Assembly: GCA_003511785.1 (NCBI GenBank)
Contig: DOIS01000008.1
Location: forward strand, 4,885-17,571
DNA from: Paracoccaceae bacterium
GTDB lineage: Bacteria > Pseudomonadota > Alphaproteobacteria > Rhodobacterales > Rhodobacteraceae
Length of the DNA stretch: 12,687 nt
Direction: 5' to 3'
The notes beneath the pieces are model-generated. The model saw nothing but the letters and a program-made list of their open reading frames with translations. It did not search any database and was not told the origin of the DNA. Positions 6,450-12,540 of the stretch are shown one piece after another. The translations under genes and the position numbers were made by a program. Within the stretch, counting starts at the first letter, position 1, and every line of letters begins with the position of its first letter.

Positions 6450-6643
6450 CTGCATCTCCAGAAGAACACGGGATTTCAGGCCCCGCAGTTGGCAAAAGGA
6501 GACGTTACCGTCGCTACATAAACGCAAGTCGGACGGGGTTGCCCGACCGGCCAGAGGCGCGCGCGTTGGCGTCTGTGAGCGCGCATGTAGGGCCGGTCGA
6601 AGAGTCGCGCAAGTGGTTATTTCGCGGGCGCAAAACTATTCTA
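6450..6643 (-). promoter_or_regulatory. Putative promoter and structured leader of the ornithine decarboxylase gene
   Basis: Just past recR, TAGAAT (plus 6638-6643) is a 5/6 match to a -10 box, though its -35 is poor. A transcript from about 6631 would have a ~180-nt leader. Within it, arms 6591-6599 and 6544-6552 are perfect 9-bp inverted repeats, with an inner GCGCGC pairing (6579-6584 with 6557-6562). Further on, the segment at 6532-6536 can pair with 6508-6512, or 6509-6512 can instead pair with 6501-6504 around a GUAA tetraloop. These pairings exclude each other, as in attenuators. Alphaproteobacterial decarboxylase genes of this family (COG0019) are known to carry the speF RNA motif; whether this is one needs a covariance-model test. 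Confidence 0.45.
6476..6586 (-). CDS. Candidate 36-residue Arg-rich leader peptide upstream of ornithine decarboxylase
   Basis: An ATG at 6586 opens a 36-codon frame starting MRAHRRQRARLWPVGQPRPT and ending NCGA at a TGA at 6476-6478, 26 bp before the decarboxylase ATG. Seven of its first 18 residues are not just basic but arginine (or nearly all of the basic ones), next to ornithine metabolically. The start codon sits in an internal loop of the leader inverted repeat, and the downstream arm encodes about codons 12-15 (WPVG), so a translating or stalled ribosome would change the fold. I see no clear Shine-Dalgarno, and no homologue is known to me. In enterobacteria a leader peptide, SpeFL, controls an ornithine decarboxylase by ornithine-dependent ribosome arrest; this could be an analogue. 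Speculative but specific. Confidence 0.4.
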   Translation of the reverse strand: MRAHRRQRARLWPVGQPRPTCVYVATVTSPFANCGA

Positions 6644-6665
6644 AAAGGGGTGCCGAAATCGTGGC

Positions 6666-7259
6666 TCAGATGTCCTTGCGCGCGCGCAGGGCTGCGTTGA
6701 TCGTGCCGTCGTCGAGATAGTCCAACTCGCCCCCGATGGGGACGCCCTGGGCCAGCGACGTGAGCCGCACGCGCCCTTCCAACTGGTCGGCGATGTAATG
6801 GGCCGTGGTCTGGCCATCGACGGTGGCGTTCAGCGCCAGGATTACTTCGGTCACGTTCTCGGCCGCCACCCGGTCCAGCAGGCGCGGGATGCGCAGGTCC
6901 TCGGGGCCGATGGAGCCCAGCGCCGAGAGCGTGCCGCCCAGCACGTGATACCGCCCCTTGAACACGCCCGCGCGTTCCATCGCCCAGAGATCGGCCACGT
7001 CCTCGACCACGCAGATCTCGCCGGTTTCGCGTTTCTCGCTCTGGCAGATGTCGCAGAGATCGGCCGTGCCCACATTGCCGCAGTTGAGGCATTCGCGGGC
7101 GGTGTCGGCCACCCGCTGCATGGCCTGGGCCAGAGGCGCCAGCAGCAGCCCGCGCTTGCGAATGAGGTGCAGCACCGCGCGCCGGGCCGAGCGTGGCCCC
7201 AGCCCCGGAAGACGCGCCATCAGGTCGATCAGGTCGTCGATGTCTCGGTTCGAACTCAC
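6666..7259 (-). CDS. recR: Recombination mediator protein RecR
   Basis: The 197-residue protein has the full RecR layout. A helix-hairpin-helix is at about 10-35 (LMARLPGLGPRSARRAVLHL). A four-cysteine zinc finger follows (Cys57, Cys60, Cys69, Cys72), then a Toprim domain from about 80 (ICVVEDVADLWAMERAGVF) to 175, and a C-terminal motif with YLDDGTINAALRAR. RecR works with RecO, and with RecF, to load RecA on gapped DNA. The start is GTG (7257-7259); no strong Shine-Dalgarno is visible, but the length matches the family and no upstream start exists. It follows ybaB on the same strand, the usual dnaX-ybaB-recR order, with a repeat-like 98-bp spacer between them. Confidence 0.96.
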   Translation of the reverse strand: MSSNRDIDDLIDLMARLPGLGPRSARRAVLHLIRKRGLLLAPLAQAMQRVADTARECLNCGNVGTADLCDICQSEKRETGEICVVEDVADLWAMERAGVFKGRYHVLGGTLSALGSIGPEDLRIPRLLDRVAAENVTEVILALNATVDGQTTAHYIADQLEGRVRLTSLAQGVPIGGELDYLDDGTINAALRARKDI

Positions 7260-7280
7260 GCGGCGCGTTCCGGGGCTGGC

Positions 7281-7349
7281 GGGGGCAGGGGGCGCTGCCC
7301 CCGTCGCGCGTGCCGCGCGTCTCCCCCGAAGTATTTTGGCAAGAGGAAG
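7281..7349. repeat. Hairpin-rich intergenic element, likely dispersed Rhodobacteraceae repeat
   Basis: Two compact hairpins, GGGGGC-GCT-GCCCCC (7288-7302) and CGCGCG-TGC-CGCGCG (7305-7319), are followed by TCCCCCGAAGTATTTTGGCA and AGAGGAAG up to 7349. From memory, very similar CTTC-TCTTG-CCAAAATAC-CGGGGG blocks recur between genes in many Rhodobacteraceae; only one copy is in this window. It occupies most of the ybaB-recR spacer and may also serve as a transcript-end or processing structure. Confidence 0.5.
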
Positions 7350-7357
7350 CCGGGAGG

Positions 7358-7702
7358 TCAGAAGGGGAGTTTCACGTCCTTCGGAAGGCCCATGCTCTCG
7401 GTCAGCTTGGCCATCTCTTCCTGGGCGCGCTCGCGGGCCTTGCCCTGCGCGTCCTTGATCGCGGCCAGGATCAGGTCCTCGACCACTTCCTTGTCGTCGC
7501 CGTTGAAGATCGACGGGTCGATGTCGAGCCCCTTCAACTCGCCCTTTGCCGAGGCGGTGGCCTTGACCAGACCGGCGCCGGCCTCTCCGGTGACGGTGAT
7601 GTTGTGCAGCTCTTCCTGCATCTCACCCATCTTGGTCTGCAATTCCTGGGCGGATTTCATCATCTTGGCCATGTCGCCAAGTCCACCGAGTCCCTTGAGC
7701 AT
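7358..7702 (-). CDS. ybaB: YbaB/EbfC-family nucleoid-associated protein
   Basis: The 114-residue protein has the family pattern: a glycine/methionine-rich start (MLKGLGGLGDMAKMMKSAQE), a helix with LQTKMGEMQEEL, a central beta segment ITVTGEAGAGLVKATASAKG (residues 35-54), IDPSIF, and a long C-terminal helix with EDLILAAIKDAQGKARERAQ. YbaB/EbfC forms small dimers that bind DNA and coat the nucleoid. ATG 7702 is preferred over an in-frame ATG at 7726: GGAG lies six bases upstream and the family begins with this motif. The start lies 1 bp after the stop of the upstream membrane-protein gene, suggesting translational coupling. It is followed by recR. Confidence 0.95.
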   Translation of the reverse strand: MLKGLGGLGDMAKMMKSAQELQTKMGEMQEELHNITVTGEAGAGLVKATASAKGELKGLDIDPSIFNGDDKEVVEDLILAAIKDAQGKARERAQEEMAKLTESMGLPKDVKLPF

Positions 7703-7703
7703 G

Positions 7704-8126
7704 TCAGTCTCCGTGCTGGTCCCCACGCGGGGAGGTGTAAAGGATCATTGCCACACATATTGCAGCGACGAGCCCGATGAACAAGGCGGGCGAGCCGACG
7801 CAGCCCTCGGCTATGGCGCGGGCGCGGGTCTCGCCGGGCGGCAGGAAGGCGAGCACCGAGACCCAAGCGGTCCAGGCCACGACCACGCCGAGCGTGGCCC
7901 ATTGCAGCCGGAAGCGCAGGCAGATCACGCTGGCCAGGATGAGCGCCAGCGAAACCGGCGTGGTGGCGAGCGCCAATGTCTCGGAGAGGAGCGTGACCTC
8001 GGTGCCGGGCTGCCAGCGGGGGCGGACCTGCGCGCAGGCGTCGGCCAGGGCCGGGGTGGGGCAGGCGGCGAAGATGGCGATGTGCCAGAGGCGCAGGCCG
8101 GACGGGAGGCGCAAAGAGCGGGCCAT
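7704..8126 (-). CDS. Small membrane protein of unknown function, between dnaX and ybaB
   Basis: I do not recognise this 140-residue protein. A signal-peptide-like N-terminus (LWHIAIFAACPTPALADA, 13-30) is followed by three hydrophobic segments: about 48-70 (including PVSLALILASVICL), 75-95 (ATLGVVVAWTAWVSVLAFL) and 113-131 (PALFIGLVAAICVAMILYT). Two cysteines, Cys31 and Cys109, lie just outside hydrophobic segments and might pair. The ATG at 8126 has no clear Shine-Dalgarno; a GTG at 8147 is an alternative. The stop codon lies one base from the ybaB ATG, and base composition matches the neighbours, so it is likely expressed with ybaB. It interrupts the usual dnaX-ybaB adjacency. Confidence 0.7.
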   Translation of the reverse strand: MARSLRLPSGLRLWHIAIFAACPTPALADACAQVRPRWQPGTEVTLLSETLALATTPVSLALILASVICLRFRLQWATLGVVVAWTAWVSVLAFLPPGETRARAIAEGCVGSPALFIGLVAAICVAMILYTSPRGDQHGD

Positions 8127-8189
8127 GCGGCGAGGCGCTCTCGTCACTCGGTCGAAGAACTGTGCGGGCGTGGCGCTTTCGACTTGCGT

Positions 8190-8258
8190 GCGGGACTCCG
8201 CAGATCGCTGCGCGATCCGCTCTGTCCCGCTCGGTTGATCCGCTTTGCGGATCAACCG
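8190..8258. repeat. Two tandem long hairpins at the dnaX stop, REP-like
   Basis: Positions 8232-8243 (CGGTTGATCCGC) pair perfectly with 8247-8258 around the loop TTT; the dnaX stop codon (8252-8254) lies inside this stem. One base away, 8190-8208 folds back on 8212-8230: a 7-bp outer stem, a 3x3 internal loop, and an 8-of-9-bp inner stem with a 3-nt loop. GATCCGCT occurs as a direct repeat in both units (8214 and 8237). No T-run follows on the minus strand, so it is more like a REP-type element or an mRNA-stabilising structure than a terminator. Confidence 0.6.
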
Positions 8259-10006
8259 TCCTCGAACGGGTCCCATTCGTCCTCCACCTCGGGCAGCGCC
8301 TCGGCCTGGGCGCTGGCGGCGATCTGGTCGGGGGTGCGGATCTCGGTGATCTTCGCCTTGGGAAACCGCTCCAGCACCGCTTGGACCAACGGATGTGCCT
8401 TCGCCTGTTCCTCCAGCGCGTATTTCTCGGCGTTGCGGACCTCGTCCACCGTCGGCGCGCCGCCCTCGTTGGTCACGCTCACGGCCCATCGGTTGCCGGT
8501 CCAGCGGTGCAGCGCGCTGCCCAATCTGGGGGCGAGGTCTGCGGGGGCGCGGTCGGTGGGCTGGAATTCGATCCGGCCGGGTTGGTAGCTGACCAGCCGC
8601 AGGTCGCATTCGACATCGGCCAGCAGCTTGCCGTCGCGATTGGCGCGGATCAGATCGAGCACGTGCTCGAAACTCGGGTAATGCGCCAGCGCCTCCTGCG
8701 GGGCAGCCGCGAGCGCGGCTTGCGGCCCGCCGGACCGGGGGGGCGCCGCGCTCCCGCCATGGCCCATGGGCGCCTGCGCCATCCCCCCGCCCTGCGCGGC
8801 CGGTGCCGGGCGCCCTCCACCGCCGCCATTCGGGCCGGGCGGGGGCGGGGCATCGCGCAGCTTGCGCACCAACTCCTCGGGTGTGGGCAGGTCGGCCAGG
8901 TGGGTCATGCGGATCACCGCCATTTCGGCGGCCATCATCGCACTCGGCGCGCTTGCAACCTCCTCGAGCGATTTCAGCAGCATTTGCCACATCCGCGAGA
9001 GCACCCGCATCGGCAATTCGGCCAGGGCCTGGCCGCGCGCGCGCTCGTCGGGCGAGACGGTCGGATCCTGCGCCGCGTCCGGGGTGATCTTGACCACCGA
9101 GACCCAATGCGTGATCTCGGCCAGGTCGCGCAGCACCGCCAGCGGGTCCGCGCCCTCAGCATACTGCGCGCCCAGCTCGTTCAGCGCACCGCCGGCGTCG
9201 CCGCGCAGGATCATCTCCAGCAGGTCCAGCACCCGCCCCCGGTCGGCCAGCCCCAGCATCGCGCGAACCTGATCTGCCGTGGTCTCGCCATGGCCGTGGG
9301 AAATTGCCTGGTCGAGCAGCGAGGTGGCGTCGCGCGCCGAGCCCTCGGCCGCGCGGATGATCAGCCCCAGCGCGTCGTCGGCGATCTGCGCGCCCTCGGC
9401 CCCGGCGATGCGGCGCAGCATGGCGCCCATGTCCTCGGGCTCGATCCGGCGCAGGTCGAAGCGTTGGCAGCGCGAGAGCACCGTGACCGGCACCTTGCGG
9501 ATCTCGGTCGTGGCGAAGATGAACTTCACATGCTCGGGCGGCTCTTCCAGCGTCTTGAGCAGCGCGTTGAACGCACTGTTCGAGAGCATGTGCACCTCGT
9601 CGATGATGTAGATCTTGTAGCGCGCCGAGGCCGCGCGGTAGCGCACGCTGTCGATGATCTCGCGGATGTCGTTCACGCCGGTGCGCGAGGCCGCGTCCAT
9701 CTCCATCACGTCGACATGGCGGCTTTCCATGATCGCCCGGCAATGCTCGCATTGGCCGCAGGGATCGGTGGTCGGCCCGCCCTGTCCGTCCGGGCCGATG
9801 CAGTTCATGCCCTTGGCGATGATCCGCGCGGTGGTCGTCTTGCCGGTGCCGCGGATGCCGGTCATGATGAAGGCCTGCGCGATGCGGTCGGTCTCGAAGG
9901 CGTTCTTGAGCGTGCGCACCATCGCCTCCTGCCCGACCAGGTCGGCGAAGGTTTCGGGCCGGTATTTACGGGCAAGCACCTGATAGGCGGGAGCGGTGTC
10001 GGTCAT
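8252..10006 (-). CDS. dnaX: DNA polymerase III subunit gamma/tau
   Basis: The 584-residue clamp-loader ATPase starts YQVLARKYRPETFADLVGQE. Walker A is GIRGTGKTT (50-58, Lys56). A zinc module is formed by Cys69, Cys83, Cys86 and Cys89, Walker B is IIDEVHML (134-141), KTLEEPPEHVKFIFATTEIR spans 151-170, SRC is at 178-180 and the GSARD sensor at 222-226. A Gly/Pro/Ala-rich linker (about 386-437) joins it to a C-terminal tau-type domain ending DEWDPFEDG. It loads the beta clamp at the replication fork. The ATG at 10006 has a weak ribosome site, but the N-terminus fits the family. I see no A-rich slippery site for a programmed gamma frameshift. The stop codon lies in a perfect hairpin. It heads the dnaX-ybaB-recR group. 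Confidence 0.97.
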   Translation of the reverse strand: MTDTAPAYQVLARKYRPETFADLVGQEAMVRTLKNAFETDRIAQAFIMTGIRGTGKTTTARIIAKGMNCIGPDGQGGPTTDPCGQCEHCRAIMESRHVDVMEMDAASRTGVNDIREIIDSVRYRAASARYKIYIIDEVHMLSNSAFNALLKTLEEPPEHVKFIFATTEIRKVPVTVLSRCQRFDLRRIEPEDMGAMLRRIAGAEGAQIADDALGLIIRAAEGSARDATSLLDQAISHGHGETTADQVRAMLGLADRGRVLDLLEMILRGDAGGALNELGAQYAEGADPLAVLRDLAEITHWVSVVKITPDAAQDPTVSPDERARGQALAELPMRVLSRMWQMLLKSLEEVASAPSAMMAAEMAVIRMTHLADLPTPEELVRKLRDAPPPPGPNGGGGGRPAPAAQGGGMAQAPMGHGGSAAPPRSGGPQAALAAAPQEALAHYPSFEHVLDLIRANRDGKLLADVECDLRLVSYQPGRIEFQPTDRAPADLAPRLGSALHRWTGNRWAVSVTNEGGAPTVDEVRNAEKYALEEQAKAHPLVQAVLERFPKAKITEIRTPDQIAASAQAEALPEVEDEWDPFEDG

Positions 10007-10078
10007 GTCAGCCGTGCGGGATTCGTCATGGACCGGCAGGGTAAAGCGGCGGGCGGGCGGCGTCCACCTGCGAAGGGG

Positions 10079-10435
10079 TCAGAGGCTCCAGAGCACGCCG
10101 CCGGTGGCCAGCGTGGCCACGGTCAGCAGCACGGTCAGCCGCGTGAAACTGCGCGTGCTGCGGGCCTGGGCGTCGTGTTGGTCCAGGCGTTTCTGCGTCT
10201 TGCGGGTCTGGACCCAGGCCGACCAGAAGATCACCAGAGCGACCAGCAGGAACAGCGAGGCGACCAGTTTCGCCATCCAGGTGGGCTGCGCCTTGCCGAA
10301 CACGGCCTGAAACCCGATCGCCACGCCGACCGCGCCCAGCCCGGCGCCATTCCAGCTCACGAAGGTGCGCTCATTGGCGAGGATCGTGCGGTCCTCGGCC
10401 CATTTGGTGCGGGGTTCTGCCTCGTCGTCCTGCAT
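10079..10435 (-). CDS. DUF202-family (YidH-like) membrane protein
   Basis: The 118-residue protein carries the DUF202 pattern WAEDRTILANERTFVSWNGA (12-31), directly before and into the first membrane helix (about 28-46). Further helices lie at about 56-75 (KLVASLFLLVALVIFWSAWV) and 98-117 (FTRLTVLLTVATLATGGVLW), separated by a charged loop rich in Arg, Lys and Gln. The biochemical role of DUF202 proteins is not established. The ATG at 10435 gives a standard-length protein; the longer frame to 10564 would overlap the divergent phosphatase gene. No good Shine-Dalgarno is seen. dnaX starts 72 bp downstream on the same strand, so readthrough is possible. Confidence 0.85.
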   Translation of the reverse strand: MQDDEAEPRTKWAEDRTILANERTFVSWNGAGLGAVGVAIGFQAVFGKAQPTWMAKLVASLFLLVALVIFWSAWVQTRKTQKRLDQHDAQARSTRSFTRLTVLLTVATLATGGVLWSL

Positions 10436-10541
10436 GACGGCAGGATTGCCCGGACGATCGAGAGGTGCAAGCGGCTTGGTTTGCCCGGTATTGTTCTCGT
10501 GATAAGCTCCGCACGCGGCGCCGCGCCGCTGGGAGGGGACC

Positions 10542-11039
10542 ATGGACGCGCAGCCGGGCGGCAACCTGGCGCTCTACGCGCTTGCCGTCGGGGGCGGGGC
10601 GCTGGCGCTTTGCGCCATGCCGGGCGTGGGCGGAGATTATGCCGGGGATCTGGCGCTGATCCGTGACTGGGCGCCGGGGCTGGTCATCTCGATGACGACA
10701 GAGGCCGGGATGGAGGCCGCCGGGGCCGCCAACCTGGGCTTCGACCTGCAACGGATGGGGTGCCGTTGGGCGCATCTGCCGGTGCCGGATTTTGGCGGCC
10801 CGGATGCTGACATCGCCGCGCTCTGGCCCGAGGTCAGCGGGTCCGCCCGCCGGACGCTGACCGGGGGCGGGCGCGTGCTGGTCCATTGCCGGGGCGGCTG
10901 CGGGCGGTCGGGTATGGCCGTGCTGCGGCTGATGGTCGAGACCGGCGAGGCCCCGGACCGCGCGCTGGCCCGGCTGCGGGCGCTGCGGCCCTGCGCGGTC
11001 GAGACCGAGGCGCAACGCCTCTGGGCGGTCACGCCCTGA
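10542..11039 (+). CDS. Dual-specificity/tyrosine-type protein phosphatase
   Basis: This 165-residue cytoplasmic protein has the cysteine phosphatase P-loop VHCRGGCGRSGM (114-125) with the CX5R signature: nucleophile Cys116, Arg122 and Ser123. A general-acid candidate, Asp83, lies in LPVPDFGGPD, the expected spacing upstream. The overall layout (GLVISMTTE about 46-54, a helix with WPEVSGSARRTL, and a C-terminal RLRALRPCAVET helix) is like small CDKN3-type phosphatases of proteobacteria. It likely dephosphorylates a protein or small phosphoester; the substrate is unknown. A second cysteine, Cys120, sits within the P-loop. The ATG at 10542 is preceded by GGGAGGGGA (10531-10539). The gene is divergent from the DUF202 gene and convergent with the SRPBCC gene. 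Confidence 0.88.
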   Translation: MDAQPGGNLALYALAVGGGALALCAMPGVGGDYAGDLALIRDWAPGLVISMTTEAGMEAAGAANLGFDLQRMGCRWAHLPVPDFGGPDADIAALWPEVSGSARRTLTGGGRVLVHCRGGCGRSGMAVLRLMVETGEAPDRALARLRALRPCAVETEAQRLWAVTP

Positions 11040-11051
11040 GCCCGGCCCGGA

Positions 11052-11519
11052 TCACGCGCGGCGGCTGTGCCGCTCTTCCATGTCCTTGATGAAGTTGGCG
11101 AAGCGCAGCTTGAACCGCTTGTTGAGGTTCTTCTTGGCCAGTCGCAGCGATTGCAACAGCAACCGCGCGGCGAGCGTCTTGGGGTCCACAGTGACCTTGA
11201 TCGAGACCCGCGTGCGGCGTGGCGACAGGGCCATCAGCTCAATCGCAAACCCGCCTTGCAGGTTCGGCGAGCTCGCGGCGAATTTCATGCCGTTGGGCGG
11301 CTGATACTCGGTCAACTCGATATGCAGATCGCGCGTCTTGCCACGCAACACGAAGCGTGCGTCCCAACTCATGCCGACGCGGGGCGGACGAAGGTCTCCG
11401 CTGCGCTGCACCTCGGCGCCGCGCCGGATCGCCCTGCGTTCGAAGGTCTCGAATTCGGAAAGCATCGCGAAGACGGCGTCGATCGGCGCCTCGATATCTT
11501 CCTTGCTGGAAAACTGCAT
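11052..11519 (-). CDS. SRPBCC-fold protein (polyketide cyclase/START-like)
   Basis: The 155-residue protein begins MQFSSKEDIEAPIDAVFAML, the usual opening strand and helix of the SRPBCC (Bet v1-like) fold, followed by alternating beta segments (LHIELTEYQPPNGMKFAA, FAIELMALSPRRTRVSIKVT) and a long, strongly basic C-terminal helix (LRLAKKNLNKRFKLRFANFI). The fold forms a hydrophobic ligand pocket; ligand and role are unknown. The positively charged C-terminal helix could bind membrane or nucleic acid, but that is inference. The ATG at 11519 fits the domain start and follows GAGGCAGG; the longer frame to 11690 runs into nudC in another frame. The gene starts 40 bp after nudC and may be cotranscribed with it. 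Confidence 0.82.
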   Translation of the reverse strand: MQFSSKEDIEAPIDAVFAMLSEFETFERRAIRRGAEVQRSGDLRPPRVGMSWDARFVLRGKTRDLHIELTEYQPPNGMKFAASSPNLQGGFAIELMALSPRRTRVSIKVTVDPKTLAARLLLQSLRLAKKNLNKRFKLRFANFIKDMEERHSRRA

Positions 11520-11559
11520 GCTGCCTGCCTCGGGTGTCGGTTTTTGGCGAAGTGTCCGC

Positions 11560-12540
11560 TTAATCCAGCCGGTCTGCAAGCCAGTTTTCCAGAAGAAAAT
11601 GCGCAATTGCGCCCTTTCGTGCGGGTTTGATGAAGGAATGCACGCCCGCGAATGCCTCTGCCATGTCCTCGCGCGTGACCCAGATCGCATCTTCCAGTTC
11701 GGCCGGGTCCAGCGTGATCTCGCGCGTCAGTGCCTCGCCGGCGCAGCCGATCATCAGCGAGGCCGGGAACGGCCAGGGCTGGCTGGCCAGGTAGGACACC
11801 GCGCCCACCCGGATGCCCGCCTCCTCGGCCACCTCGCGGCGCACGGCCGCCTCGAGCGTCTCGCCGGGTTCGACAAAGCCGGCCAGCAGCGAATACATCC
11901 CCTCGGGCCAGCCGGGCGAACGGCCCATCAGCACCGAATTGCCGTGGGTGATCAGCATGATGACCACCGGGTCGGTGCGCGGGAAGTGACTGGCCCCGCA
12001 GGAGGGGCAGTGCCGTTGCCAGCCGCCCTGCACCATGCGGCTGGGCGCGCCGCAGCGGGCGCAGAACAGGTGGGTGTCGTGCCAGCCGATCACGGCGCGC
12101 GCGCTGGCGGCCAGTTCGGCGTCGCGGATGTCGAGCCGGGTCATGATCCGGCGCAGCTCGGCAAAGGCGGTGGCCTCGGGCAGGTCGGGATGGCGTTGCA
12201 GCGAAGGATCGACGAAGGCGCCGACGGTGGCGGTCTCCTGGTCCTCGGGCTGCCAGCCGGAGATGTCCACCGCGAAGAGCGGACGATCCTCTTCGACGCC
12301 CAGAAGCACCGGCGCATCCACCGGCCGGGCCAGCCCCGCGTTCAGCACGGGATGCGCCAGCGGTACCCTTGCCAGCCGGTCCAGACCCTCGCCCTCGACC
12401 AGCGGTTTGCCGTGCCACAGAACGACCGCCCCGGCCTCGGGATGCGCGCGCGCCCGGGCCAAGGCCGCGTCATCGGCGCGGATATGGGCGGCGCGGTCCA
12501 GCCCCGAGCCGCCGAATGTCACGTCTTCCGCGTGCCGCAT
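11560..12540 (-). CDS. nudC: NAD+ diphosphatase NudC
   Basis: The 326-residue Nudix hydrolase has the NudC architecture. An N-terminal domain (1-155) is followed by a zinc ribbon with Cys160, Cys163, Cys178 and Cys181, then a Nudix domain. The Nudix box is at 221-243 (GFVEPGETLEAAVRREVAEE, then AGI; it matches GX5EX7REUXEEXGU), and the NudC-specific SQPWPFPAS motif is at 253-261. Family members split NADH/NAD+ into NMN(H) and AMP and remove NAD caps from RNA 5' ends. The ATG at 12540 has a very good Shine-Dalgarno (AAGGGGAGGAG) ending six to seven bases upstream. It is followed by the SRPBCC gene on the same strand. Confidence 0.96.
   Translation of the reverse strand: MRHAEDVTFGGSGLDRAAHIRADDAALARARAHPEAGAVVLWHGKPLVEGEGLDRLARVPLAHPVLNAGLARPVDAPVLLGVEEDRPLFAVDISGWQPEDQETATVGAFVDPSLQRHPDLPEATAFAELRRIMTRLDIRDAELAASARAVIGWHDTHLFCARCGAPSRMVQGGWQRHCPSCGASHFPRTDPVVIMLITHGNSVLMGRSPGWPEGMYSLLAGFVEPGETLEAAVRREVAEEAGIRVGAVSYLASQPWPFPASLMIGCAGEALTREITLDPAELEDAIWVTREDMAEAFAGVHSFIKPARKGAIAHFLLENWLADRLD

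Noticed and set aside
7260..7357. Intrinsic terminator for ybaB in the spacer hairpins
   Set aside because: The hairpins are strong but are not followed by a T-run in the direction of transcription, so I list them as a repeat element instead.
8252..10006. Programmed frameshift in dnaX producing a gamma form
   Set aside because: No A-rich slippery heptamer is present in the GC-rich linker region, and the full-length tau frame is open.
10515..10524. GCGGCGCCGC palindrome upstream of the phosphatase gene
   Set aside because: Ten-base GC-only palindromes are expected by chance in DNA this GC-rich and nothing else supports an operator.
8162..10666. 834-codon plus-strand open frame antisense to dnaX
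   Set aside because: It is the reverse-strand shadow of a high-GC gene. The minus strand encodes an unmistakable DnaX with all ATPase motifs, and the plus-strand translation is His/Arg/Gly-rich with no domain.
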